This document shows, piece after piece, positions 33,637 to 44,691 of a DNA stretch of 64,000 bases. A program made the translations under genes and the position numbers. Source of the stretch: Euryodendron excelsum (lineage: Eukaryota > Streptophyta > Magnoliopsida > Ericales > Pentaphylacaceae); NCBI GenBank assembly GCA_033060915.1, contig CM065377.1, forward strand, positions 39,499,183 to 39,563,182. The letters run 5' to 3'. Each line of letters opens with the position of its first letter. Position 1 is the stretch's first letter. Below the pieces are notes generated by a model. It saw nothing but the letters and a program-made list of their open reading frames with translations. It searched no databases and was not told where the DNA came from.

Positions 33637-36600
33637 ATTTACGTACTGTGGATGATTTTGTGATGCTGGTATTTGGACACATTAGAGAAGTAGCCGAATT
33701 CCTTGGGCAGACCCGCATAGACACCTTAAGACAATGACAATAATGTTAAATTTTCTTAATACAAGCTAAGGAATAGTAACACCGCAATCACTTATCAACA
33801 AATAATTTTTAGCTCTATGCAAACCTCCTTGCTTTGTGCATTCATGTTCTTATAACTTGTCATTCGGCAAAACCTAGCACAGATTAACATCTCATCCATG
33901 GTTCAGGAACCTCAAGGGTTTGAAGAGTTTGAATCTCGAAGGTTTGGGTTGCTAAAAAATTGAGCATAAAATTTCTTTGTTTCCCATCCCTTTTTATGGC
34001 TTTTTTTTTTTTTTTTGTGTTTCTAAATTATTGTGGTTTTGTTGCTCTTCCATTGCAGCGTCCTTGGGGATTTTTATTTACTTTATTGATCTATATATCA
34101 GCTTCCTTCCCTTATGGTTATATTCTCCATACTAATAAAATCATTGTAAACAAAAATAAAAAATAAAAAAATAGAACCTTGTGTTGCTGGTGCATCCTGT
34201 ACAACTTATTATCCAAATTGTCTTCTCAAAGTTCGCCTTAATTTGTGATGTTGGTTTAAGTTTGATCTCCACCCAACAATTTCTAATGTTGTACAGGCTA
34301 GCGTTTTGTAATAGTTGATTAGTAACCATTTGTTTATTAGCTTAATTTACACAAGAAGCTTTCTATGTATGTTCTAAATCCAATTACTTATAGACTTGTA
34401 GAGGTATCTATATCAACAATTTTATTGTTAATATATCGAACAGTGAAATTGTAGAGCTATCTAAAAGCTACATGACAATTATATCACTTATAAAAAATAA
34501 CTTTTCAAAGAAATGGAGATACTAACATGAGTATATAAATCTCTGCCAGATTCCGAGCCCACTTTTGCCAGAAAATATTGAGGGCGGCTTTCGAGCTAAA
34601 ACATGAAGGGCTGTCTCCCCATTCAAATCCCGCTCAACCGCTAACTCTGGGCAGAAATCAACTATGTGAAGAGCTACATCTACAAGTAGAATGAAAGGGT
34701 TGATTACCTTTTCTGTAAATGTCTCTTCAGACATTATAAATGTTTCTTCAAACAGTATGAAAAAAATGTTTAAAACCATCTTACCATACAAATCTGAACT
34801 AATGGTAGCAATAAGTAGCCCAATGTAATCTTCTTTTGTTAGATCTTCATCCTTAGTAACTGAGTAGAGAAACCACACCATGTCCCTGTGACCTAACACA
34901 GCAGCCATGTGGAGTGCTGTCACTCCCTTACTACCCCTCATAGCTGCTAAATTTTTGTTCTTTTTCACCATTACCTCAGCAATTCTTGTGTTTCCTGATA
35001 CAGCAGCAAAACAAAGCGCTGTGTTATCGTCTTTGTTTTGCAATTCCAAATCCTTCTTAGTCATCAATTTCACTAACTCTTCCACAAACTTGGTTTGTTT
35101 GGCCCCGGCTGCAATGTGAAGAACCGTTTCCTGCCCTTTTGTGATCCTAGCAGATGTAGCAGATGGCTGCGAGTTGATGAATTCTTTGGCCTTTTCCCAA
35201 TCGCCTTTAAGGGCAGCTTGGTACAGAGGCACATATGTGCGAAGATTTATGGTGGCTTTAGTCCCTGCAAATGTTATATGAACATAGAATTGAGCAACCG
35301 ATTTGTGCTAGTGACATAAATATAAACAATTAGGTTTCTCCCATAGAAATCCAAGAAATTCTATTTAGCTATTGAGAAAACAATTGGAACAGATATATAA
35401 ACTATTTCTTTTTACAGTCAATTAGATCATTCAGAGAGAACAAAATATAAATCCACTGATTAATTCATGTTGAAATACATATGCAGGTTTGTGTCATGGG
35501 AATTAGTCACTCTGCAAAAACAAACAAAAAAATAGCGGTCTTACTAAGTAGGTACTACCACTTGTAAAGCGAAAGGCTTGTGGACTAGGCACAACCTTAA
35601 TTACAATCCAAATCACAGAACCGTTGCAAAGGAAGTTAACACCAAAAATTGAGAAAAGCAGTATGAAGAACGTGTTGGAGTATTCATCTATGAGGAGGTT
35701 CCAACTATGATATAGAGATTGAGTTCCAATTTTCCCCATCCTCGACAACAATAGAATCCTCTAGATGACCTAGAGGAGACACTTCAAATCATCAAACCAA
35801 TTATTTATCCTTTCTCTTTCTCTTAGCAGTAGCATTAGTAGTAGGTTAGAAGTAGTTCTAGAGCTGTGATAGTAGTAAGTAAGCATATCTGTTTCATTTA
35901 GCATAGTTAACTACTAAAATTGGAGGTTGTTGCCATGGTGAATGGCCGTCAGAAATAATCACAAAAGCCATGGCAAAAGGTTTTTTTGTGACGGAGGGAA
36001 GTCAGTCACAAAAAGCATAATCTCATACTTTTTGCGAAGGGGTATGCAATGGCACCAGAGTTTTTGCAACGGCTAGAGAATCGTCGCAAATAAATTTGGC
36101 AGACTGACACATTTGCCACCGAATTTCAAAGTATTTGCTATGGTGAATTTATTTGTTATGGTGGCAACTGTGTTTAGTCATTAGCGATACTTTCACCATA
36201 GCAAACTGTCACTAGACTGACACATTATTCATTAGCGAAAGCTTTCAAAGTATCTGCTATGGTGAAACTATTTGCTATGGCACCAACCGTTGCTAAATGT
36301 AAGTATTTGCCACGGGAGGCCAGGCATGGCAAACAATTACACCTCTAGTGACAGTTTCTTTGTGACAGAAAGTAGCGGTGGCAAATCATTGTTTGGCTGT
36401 GGCACATACGTTGTAGTGTAGGTAACTTAATCATTAACCTAACTCCACCAAAGTCCTTTCATCATGGAATAAAAAGCCTGTAGAAGAAGAAGAGGAGTGG
36501 GAGGAACCAACAAGCTTATTTGGGCAGGAAGTGTTTGTTTGATGGAATTAGAGAGTATATAAACTAAAGGAAATGAAGTATAGAAGAACAATGTTAATTT

Positions 36601-37782
36601 GAAAATACAAGAAACAAGTTAATACTTTTGAAAATAGTAATTTTTCATGTGAATTTGGTGATAGTATGAAACCAAAATAGGAGTGAAATCTTCTGTTGAC
36701 TGTAATTTTTGAGGGCTACTTGTCGTAGGAGAAGAGATAGTAGATAGCCATTTACATTGCTACTAAATGCAATATTTTTGTTACATCTATGCAAGGTGTA
36801 TGTACACCCATGGGCATGGGCGGACCTACACTAGGGCCTTGGGGTCCGGTCCTCCATTAATTTTTAAAATTTCTTTTAACTCCTATATATTTTTGTGTAT
36901 TTAGAACATGATATAGTGTATTAGCCCCTAAAATTTAAAATTTTTACCTTAGCCCTCTAAAGTTCAAAATATTTTACATTGGCCTCCCTTTAATATAACT
37001 CCTCGGTCCGCCCCTGCCCATGGGGTCTTCTAGAAAAGGAACGGGTCACTTGTATTTTCTTAAAGCCGAACCCACATACAAATGTAATAGATAACACTCT
37101 CTATCATTATTCTATCTGTCACGGGTCCCTTACCTTTACTCTCTTTCAACCACTCCCAAATCCACCAACTGTTCTTCTCTTCATTAATTTCTCTTCATGA
37201 CACAAGAATGCATTCACACTTCATCAATTTCATGAACTCGCTAACGAGACTATTACCAATTCTAGCATGAAATCAGAGCATTTAAAAAAATTGACAGATA
37301 CAAGAGGAGAGAGCCAAGAGTTACATAGGGAAATAGTAGTACTCAAACCATGAATTTGAGATATAATCATTTTGAAAGATGTACTTACTGACTCTTAGAA
37401 ATCGAGAGGGTAACGTCGGTAGAGAAGCATGGGCAGGGCTGAGCCTGAATGGAACTTCATTTTGGACCTTGTTAGGATGCAATGCTGCAATTGCCGTAGA
37501 GGTGGCTCGGGGGGACAGAAACACGCTGTATTCCAAATCCTTCGGTGGCACCTCAATTGAAACCATGATTTCCCCATCTGGTTGTTCATCAACTAAGGTT
37601 TCTCGAAAACAAAAGCTTGTAGACTGGCATTTGATCTTAAGTTGGTCTTGACCTATGGAAGAAGGTCCGCTTCTAGCGGAGCTCGGTTGGCTTCTTGTTG
37701 GGCTCCCTTGGCTTCTTGCAGAGTTTGGAGTAGAGTTTCTCTCTGGGAAATATGATTGGATCGAAAGAGTACGTCGCCACAT
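32198..37782 (-). CDS. Ankyrin-repeat protein with PGG membrane domain (ACD6/ITN1-like), six exons
   Basis: Exons in transcript order: 37782-37389, 35264-34527, 33724-33647, 33555-33508, 33431-32995 and 32809-32198. All introns have GT-AG ends and phases agree, giving 2307 bp (768 residues plus stop) with no internal stop. Residues 1-131 are a Ser/Pro-rich N-terminus. Residues about 137-375 hold ankyrin repeats (VPLYQAALKGDWEKAKEFI, TVLHIAAGAKQTKFVEELV, TALCFAAVSGN, TALHMAAVLGHRDMVWFLY, GETALHVLA). More repeats in exon 5 include IFHIAVMHRQEKIFNLI. Exon 6 carries the PGG domain: FTVPGGN near 629-635 and about four membrane segments. Family members such as Arabidopsis ACD6 and ITN1 act in membranes in defence and salt or ABA signalling; the role here is not known. 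The start ATG at 37782 is the first in frame; a further 5' exon is possible because an acceptor-like CAAG lies at about 37817. Confidence 0.9.
33601..33631 (+). repeat. (GA)n microsatellite in intron 3 of the ankyrin gene
   Basis: About 15 AG units on the + strand, beginning just beyond the ACAGAGAG at 33598. It lies in the 91-bp intron 33556-33646, close to the donor of the 78-bp exon. Confidence 0.85.
35935..36418. mobile_element. CACTA-like non-autonomous insertion in intron 1
   Basis: The right end ACGTTGTAGTG reads CACTACAACGT on the - strand, the terminus style of CACTA DNA transposons. The body has repeated subterminal-type words: GCTATGGTGAA, TTTGCCAC, GCAACGG, and TTTGTGAC with GTCACAAAA in inverted form. 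The left end near 35935 is poorly defined (ACTACTAAAATTGG), and no clear 3-bp target duplication was found, so the class is provisional. No transposase frame. It lies in the 2124-bp first intron of the ankyrin gene. Confidence 0.5.
36807..36814 (+). repeat. 8-bp target site duplication, left (CCCATGGG)
   Basis: CCCATGGG directly before the MITE; the identical octamer follows it at 37017-37024. Confidence 0.9.
36815..37016. mobile_element. hAT-type MITE (202 bp) in intron 1 of the ankyrin gene
   Basis: Left end CATGGGCGGACCTACA and right end CGGTCCGCCCCTG form imperfect terminal inverted repeats (consensus CAGGGGCGGACC). A perfect 8-bp target duplication surrounds it. Short length, AT-rich core, CAGGG-type ends and an 8-bp duplication together fit a miniature hAT element. 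No coding frame. Confidence 0.88.
37017..37024 (+). repeat. 8-bp target site duplication, right (CCCATGGG)
   Basis: Identical to 36807-36814 on the other side of the MITE. Confidence 0.9.
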
Positions 37783-37814
37783 GCTCACTCCCTCGACTCT
37801 TTCACTGGCCTCCT

Positions 37815-38245
37815 TAAGCTTGCAATACAATTTTCAAAAAGATGAAGTGAAATAACTAAAAATCAACAAAAAGAACAATTTAAGGTACACGAAGTCTTTT
37901 TCCAGTATAAGAAAGGAAGTGAAGTACTCTCAAGTCAATTCAGGGACGACCATAAAGAAACTTCCCAGAACGTAGGTATGAACTAAATCATCGAGCAAAC
38001 GAGCTGCAGGTTGGTTTCCTGGAATTTGATAGTGTGAACATCGCATGAGGTGAGTCTCCCATCTCCTAAAGCAAAGATACGTGGCACGCCAAAAACATTA
38101 AATAATTTTTTTTCGTGACAATCCAACACGATCGGCAAAATGATAATTCCATGGGCTGCTTGAACTTTTGGTTAGAAAAGTAAATAAAACATGCTCAAAA
38201 TAAAGACTATTCAAGGTACCTGCACCATGAGGGTGCGTTAGACGA
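37815..38245. repeat. Duplicated 5' flank of the ankyrin gene, proximal copy
   Basis: Starts AAGCTTGCAATACAATT, then GAAGTGAAATAACTAAA, CAATTCAGGGACGACC, AAAGAAACTT, and GAATTTGATAGTGTG..ACA. These appear in the same order at 38713-39160, about 900 bp away. It abuts exon 1 and its first bases are the 5' edge of the gene, so this piece may hold promoter or 5' leader. Confidence 0.7.
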
Positions 38246-38712
38246 AACTATTCAATATAATAACAATTATTACAAATTTAGTTGCTTGAGAGGACCACAC
38301 GATTGCTTTCTTTGAGACAACCAATATTGAATGATAAATGTCTGGTTGTACTTTTGGTTAGAAAAGAAGATGAAATCTGCTCAAAATAAAGACCAATATT
38401 GAATTTGGGAACAAGGTCTACTTGAACTGAAATAGTTACTACGTAATGTAATAATAATTACTAAAAAATGTGATTAAATTATAGTAACTAGGAGTAACAT
38501 TTGTGATGGTTGGACTTCACATTTATGGCAAGTATTTTTTTCACCAAAATACTTTGATTTTATCAAAAAGTTTCTCATTCAATAGTTGTACTTTTTCTAT
38601 TTTTAGATTCAAGGGTAAAATTACACAAGTACCCATATTGTGTTGGTTTTCTATATCTATTGAATTTCCTTCTTGTGGGGTTGACTGGCAGTTAGGCCTC
38701 TCAAGTTCGATA
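38246..38712. other. AT-rich spacer between the two flank copies
   Basis: No gene found. CTTTTGGTTAGAAAAG followed by TGCTCAAAATAAAGAC occurs at about 38167 (in the proximal copy) and again at 38350, so a further duplication about 185 bp apart crosses this border. 38503-38715 has an open frame on each strand without recognisable content. Confidence 0.4.
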
Positions 38713-39160
38713 TAAGCTTGCAATACAATTACAGAAACAAGGAAGTGAAATAACTAAATCCACATAGAATGAACATTTGAAGAGTAAACAAAGGAAGCCA
38801 GGTCAATTCAAGGACAGTAAAGAAACTTCAAGGACCGTAGGGATGAATCACTTGCATTGAGAAAGTAAACCATCTTGCAGAAAGGACCGGCAAGTTTCCA
38901 GGTAATTGATAGTGTGGACAATTCAAGGGCGCGTGTAGTGGGGTCAATTAACCACAACAACTTTAAATAAATTCATAGTTTTTAACTGCTAATATTTGCT
39001 AAAACTAATTTAATTAAACTTTTGCCCCTGTTATCTAAAACATTGAACACATTGGTCCAATGATAGAAAGACGAATTCATAAGTTTATGAAAAAAAAAAT
39101 AAAAGACAATGAAATCTTTCGCTCTCCAAGGATAGCTTTACCATGAGAGTGCGTGGGGGT
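38713..39160. repeat. Duplicated 5' flank of the ankyrin gene, distal copy
   Basis: Parallel to 37815-38245: AAGCTTGCAATACAATT, GAAGTGAAATAACTAAA, CAATTCAAGGACAG.., AAAGAAACTT, and AATTGATAGTGTGGACA, ending with ACCATGAGAGTGCG against CACCATGAGGGTGCG in the proximal copy. Confidence 0.65.
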
Positions 39161-40237
39161 AATTTTCCAACTCAACTTACAAAAAATTAATTTTTACTAT
39201 TTATTGTATTTTCTTTCTCTAAAACTACTTACCACTGTCTATCCCAACTCATGACATGCATGACCTTATTTGTGTATATAACTAATATAATTCATTGTGT
39301 GATAATAAAATAGTATATTATTCTGTATGATAAGATGTACTAACTTTGGGAACTGGACGACTTGTATATAAAATTTACATTTTGTTATCATTCAAAATTT
39401 AGATATAGGTGAACATTTTGATTCAAGCTTGCAAGAAAAATTATTCAATGTGATATAATAATTAAAGAATAAATTATGTTACCAAGAAAGCAACCCAAGA
39501 GGGGGAGGGGTAGGTGAATTGAGTTTATCTAAATATTAACTAACCATAAGCAATTTTAAATTATTCAGTAAAATGAACAAACTCACAACAGAAATGAAAA
39601 GTCTCAAAAACTTCCTAGAGCCAATTTATGTAGACAGTCAAATGAGCAGACTCAATACACAAGATGAGCAATCTCAAAAATTTCAGAAAGCAATTTTCAT
39701 AAACAAAGATATGAGCATATTTAATTCTTTAAATGAGCAATCTCATAAACTTCAAAGAGCTATTTCAATAGCCTATTACACGATCAAACCTTGACTCAAT
39801 TTTTAGAGAAAATTCTCAAGGCAAGATATTCAACATTTTTCATAATACTTTAATATCAGCTAGACTCATGCACTGAGAAAGCAAATATAGATCAACCATA
39901 CAAATTAAGTATGACAATTAAATAGAAATAATTTAAAGCACAATCAAAGAGGAGATAGCGATAAGAGAATACGATGCAGAGAATTTATCGAGGTTCAGTC
40001 AACCCCCAGACCTACCTCCATTTCCCAAGGCTCTAAATGTGGATATAGTACAATAGCCTTTCACAAGCGCTAGTCCTTCCTTTACAAGTAAATCAACGCT
40101 CCAACTAGTTGAAACCAAGTACTAGTCAAACCTAAACTTCTAGTTATATTCCCTAACTAGTCTCTCTTTTACAAGAAGAAAGATTAAGAATACAAGCAGT
40201 GATGAGTACAAAGAATTTCTCTCGCAGAATAGATATG
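39161..40237. other. Intergenic, with a probable LTR-retrotransposon fragment at 39950-40237
   Basis: 39161-39570 is AT-rich and holds nothing recognisable. 39573-39794 has a 73-codon frame made of three related units (GATGAGCAATCTCAAAAA type), most likely repeat-derived. 39950-40237 contains AGAGAATTTATCGAGGTTCAGTCAACCC then CCAAGGCTCTAAATGTGG. Such phrases are common in LTRs of plant Ty1/copia-type elements; this class call is from memory of the style and is weak. The fragment ends where LTR B begins. Confidence 0.35.
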
Positions 40238-41539
40238 CGTCGCGCCCCGATTTTTTAGTGTCCAAGGTCCTTTCGGCTTGAAGACAAAAAGCATGGAACT
40301 CTGTCACTAGAACTCATCCTTCTAGAAGGACGAGGGGGACTAGGTTTGAATTGATTTGATTAAGGGCTTTTTAGAAAAATAGGAGTCACCACCTAACTTG
40401 ATTAAGGTGAGTTAGGACACCCAAAACTAAGTGTTAATCTGAAGATTAAACTTATGATTTTTCGAAAAGACTTTGAAAATTCCCTCGAGAGAGGGTTTTT
40501 AAGAAAATAGGTTGTTTGGCAACCTTTGAAAAGATTTAAGCCCTTTTCGAAAATAACTCTATTTTGGTCTTTTGAAAACAGAAATCTATGGCCCGGGAGT
40601 TGGTTACGTGTAAGGAAGATATCCTAGGATCAACATCATACCCTTTGTTCACTCACTAGAATAACCGGTTGCTATTGTCCACTTAATATCCACTTTTAGA
40701 ATTTTAAAAACGGAGTTTGGCCATCACTTTTTGGATGAATGATGCATGATGCAAGATCTAGAAGAAGTTAGGAAAACATGGGAGTTTTGAAGGAGTTCAG
40801 ATGAAAACTTTGAATTAATTAAAGTTTTTGAAAAGGGCATTGGAGTTGAAATAGAAATTATGACCGCACCATTTTAGGTTGCTTATGTATCTCATTTGGC
40901 GAGAATCAAGTCATTCGTAATTCAGGCAAGAGCCCGGTGGAAAATAGATGCATTAGGGCCTTTGGAAAGTTTAAAGACACTTTAAGGTCATTCAAAAGTT
41001 TTTGAAGATGCTTTGAGGTATTTGGAAAGAGAGAACTTGAGAGTTTTGATTTGGAATTGGATGTCAGAGTGTTCTTGAAATAGAACTTTGAAGGCTTTTG
41101 AAAGTGCTCTTGAGATGGGATTTTGAAGTGTTTTGAAATGTTTTTAGGACAACTCAAGAGAGTTTTGGAGGTGCTTTGAAATAACTCAAGAGAGTTTTGA
41201 TGTCTTGTTTTGAAAACCTTGGGGGTAGGGTTTTAAGATGTTTTTGTGAACTTGTCTTAGAAAAAGCTTTCAAAGCTGTTTTAGAATTCTAATATGGACA
41301 ACCTTAGGGGTTGTTCTTGATGTATCACGTTCCTTTGGAATCCCTAACCATAAAAGGGGTAGAAACACCTTAGGGTTGTGAGTTTTTAAAAACATTTTTA
41401 AATATAGAGGGTAGGAGTATTTGGAATGGTTGTGGAGTTGGTTTTTTTGAAATCTCAAGAACGTATGAGGCTTTGGAAGAATAAGTTATGAGAATAGTTT
41501 TAAATGGAAAGGTCATTTAAACAGGATTCATGAGTTGGG

Positions 41540-41900
41540 ACATTGAAATACACTAACCTAAGTTGGGTTGGTTTAAGGTTAAGGGTGACCTAAGGCTAAC
41601 TAACTCGGGTTAGGTTAACTTAGGGTTAAGACGACCTAGGGTTTGATTAACCTAGGGTTAAGGTGACCTAAGGTTAACTGACTTAGGTTAGGTTAACCTA
41701 GGGTCAAGGTGACCTTTGGTTAACTAATTAATGTAGGGTTAACCTAGGGTTAGGGTGACCTAGGGTTTAGGTCAAGTTAACCTAGGGTTGATCCACTAGG
41801 GTCAAGTTAACCTATAGTTAGATAACTAGGGTCAAGTTAACCTAAGGTTGGACAACTAGGGTTGGTTAACTAAGGTCTAGTTAGCCTAGGGTTGAGTTGG
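41540..41900 (-). repeat. GGTTAACCTAGG repeat in LTR B
   Basis: Degenerate units of the type GGTTAACCTAGGGTTAAGGTGACC, in 12 or more copies; reverse complement of the array at 19790-20130. Confidence 0.75.
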
Positions 41901-42883
41901 AAGATGGTTATGAAAGGTGGTTTAATGCATTTTTAGAAAGAGTTTTGAAAAACAAATCATGTTATGCAAAGGATTTTGGTTGAAAACCTTTTTGAAGATA
42001 ATTTCCATTAAAATTTGACTCTAACCAAGAATATGGTTTATATGGTTGGTGTTTGATGACCATTCCAAAGAAGATTTCCTTATGACCATTATAACCACTA
42101 TCTTGGCATGAATATGGAGTCCAAAAATCGTTATGATGATGACAACTTTTTGAAACACCATTTTAATGCAAAGATGGAGAGAATAAATTTTTTAAAATTA
42201 TTTTTTAAAAAGGATTTTGAAAATCATTTTTAACAGAAACCATTCCAATAAGAGGGGGTTCTTATGGCCAAATAAAAGCGAAACCACTCAAGAGAAGGTT
42301 CTATGTGGCCATTCCAACCACTAAACTTAATAGAATGGAAGCCTTAGGAACTAGAGAGTTAGAAAATAATTCTTATGCAAGTTGAAATGCAATGATGCAA
42401 AAGTGTGAGTTAGGGGGTTAGTGGGGGACTTTCTAAGGCATGATTTCTAAGGTATCATCCTAAGCTTCCACTAGCTTCCCTCTAGGCATGAACTAAGAGC
42501 CCTCTTGGCTCAAGCATGCGAGAAAGGGGGGTTGAAGATGGGGGTTAAAATAGAGAATTACCTAAGTAGGCTAGGAGGGAGAAGAGAAGAGTGGGATAAG
42601 ACAAAAATGTAAAAGAGATACCACATTTTACCTTCCACACACTTGTTATCTTCAATGAATGCCTTGGCTTGAACTTGGATGACTTTAAGAAGGCTTGAGG
42701 GGCTGGAAGGGAGTGTTTAATGGGGTATAAGGCTATGCAGGTGAAGTGTATAGGCTTAAGGGAGGTGGAATCTAGCCTAAGTGTTGAAGGAGTGGAATGT
42801 GTATAGAGATTCAAGGTTCTAGAGCAGTTTCAATAGAGCTTTGCATCCATTTTGGAATTCGAATATGCAAAGGGGGGTGCTGG

Positions 42884-42969
42884 TAATTATAAGCAAAGAT
42901 TTTGGACACTGGCGCATGTAGGACATGCGCCTGTACAAAATTTACAGAGGCGCATGTGCTACATGCGCC
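42884..42969 (-). promoter_or_regulatory. TATA-like element and three GCGCATG palindromes of LTR B
   Basis: Perfect palindromes at 42911-42931 (GGCGCATGT-AGG-ACATGCGCC) and 42949-42969 (GGCGCATGT-GCT-ACATGCGCC) are linked by a third, overlapping one at 42923-42957. Downstream in LTR sense lies TATAATTA (42884-42891). The arms are 9 bp with a 3-nt centre, the same geometry as in LTR group 1. Confidence 0.65.
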
Positions 42970-44671
42970 GGTACTATTCCAATGGCAGAATGCCACGTGG
43001 CACCCATTGTACTGACTAAATCTAAACGTTTGATTGAAATTTGGTCAATCTGATCAAAATCTGGGCGCATGTAGCATACGCTCCGTCACTAGGAGTGTTT
43101 GTTTAAACTTCGTCTCAATAATTGAGCCAACTGGGAAGGTTTCGGGAGAATCGGTTGCACCCACGATGTTCTCCTAGGGTTTCTTGCAAAGTTTCATGTT
43201 TTCGGGGAGTTAGAATGATGTTCAGAAGTGTGAGATATCGTTTCAGAAAATGTGCATGAAATGGCATATTTGTGGAGCATTTGTGATATGCTCTATGGGG
43301 GTTCGAAAGTAGCTATTTTTGTGTCCTGTAATTGAGGCCTTCGGGAAGCGATCTCTTCGATTGGACTATACTAATGGAAAGTACTCTGAAAATACTTTCG
43401 GGAATTCTCTGATTTACGCATTTCTCAGGTTGTTTGACAGTGCATTTCAATCAGGGAATTAGAGAAAAGGTCAACATTGGCGAAGCATTTGCGAGACGCT
43501 CCAAGGGTTACTGAAGGTGGCATTGTTCGAGCCATACGATGGGGGGTCTCGGGAAGCGATCTATCCAATCGAGTCATATCGATGGAAAGATCTATGAATG
43601 AACTTTCGAGAATTTCCTGATTTATACTTTTCTCAAGTCGTTTGACGATGCGTTATAACCAGGGAATCGGGAGAAATGGGAATTTAGGCATAGTGTCTGT
43701 GAGATGGTTCGAGGAACTTTTGTCGAGTTGTGACTGTTTAGCATTGTAAAGCCTTCCTTAGGTTAGACAAGGGTGTGTGACAAGACCCGCCATTCCATAA
43801 CCTAGGACCAGTGTTGTTTTGGGGCACATTCGGGTCGTAAGAGGCAAAATAGTCATTTTGACTGGGTTTGGTTGGAAATGGTCGGGAATGGTTTGGAGCA
43901 CTGTGTTAAGCGTGCCTGGTCATTTAGGGATGTTTTCAGGGGAGTCTTTTACCATTCAGTGGGGTTTGTGTAGTGCTGGGGCATTCAAGGGTAAAACGGT
44001 TATTTTGACCGAGGTTAGCCGAAATGGGACCGAAATTGGACCGGAAGGCGTGCAAAGTACGCCTATCCATTTAGTAATATTTTGGAAGGGTGGACTTACC
44101 ATTCCGAGGGATTTTGAACTTTCCCAAAACATGTCTGGAAGCCCAAGGGGCAAATTTGGTCATTTTTGACCGAGTTGGGCTAGCTGGTGCTGGTGTTGAC
44201 CTAGGTGTTGGTTTCTGAGGCCTCCTGGTCTTGGAAAACTACTTGTGCGGTATTGGTCCCTAAGAACGCCTGGTCTTAGAGAGCTACCTGTAGGGTGGTG
44301 TTGGTTCCTAAGAATACCCGGTCTCAAAAAGCTACCTGTGAGGGTGGTGTTGGTCTTCGAGAACGCCCGGTCTTGGAGAACTACCAAATGACGCACATTC
44401 TACATTGGTGGGCTAGCAAGCGCTAGAAGTGAACCATCTAGAATTTGATAAGGTGTTGGTTCTCGAAATCGCCCGATCTCTGGAAGCTACCTGGACAGCG
44501 TTGGTTTCTAAAACTGCCCAGTCTGGAAAGCTGCCTAGAATGATGGTGCTTATGGCTCCAACAGGCCCTTGTGGACCTAAGAAGTGACCAATTGACTGGA
44601 TTGGAGATTGAAAGGCTCAACTTGAGCTTACATGTGTTGCGGTGTTTGTAAACTGAAATAGGGTGCTTACA

Positions 44672-44691
44672 GCTGCCCCTCTTTTTCTGTC
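44672..44691 (-). other. Polypurine tract of element B
   Basis: GACAGAAAAAGAGGGGCAGC on the - strand, directly before the LTR start; identical to the tract of element A at 16716-16736. Confidence 0.8.

Larger units (their letters stand above)
40238..44671 (-). mobile_element. LTR of element B (4.4 kb, LTR group 2, - strand)
   Basis: The reverse-strand counterpart of the LTR at 16737-21252. It shares GGTGCTTACA at 44671, adjacent to the polypurine tract; the CTAGGTTAACC repeat (41540-41900); the GCGCATG palindromes (42911-42969); the 207-bp-type repeat (43380-43700); the phrases around ACCTGTAGGGTGG (44290); and GTTAGGACACCCAAAAC near 40410. The left end is GTCGCGCCCCGA at about 40239, with the expected first T changed to C. 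No coding frames. The flank duplication cannot be tested because the other LTR is not in the window. Confidence 0.8.

Noticed and set aside
38503..38723. Small frames on both strands upstream of the ankyrin gene
   Set aside because: No similarity to a known family, no repeat of the frame in the duplicated flank, and length within chance expectation.
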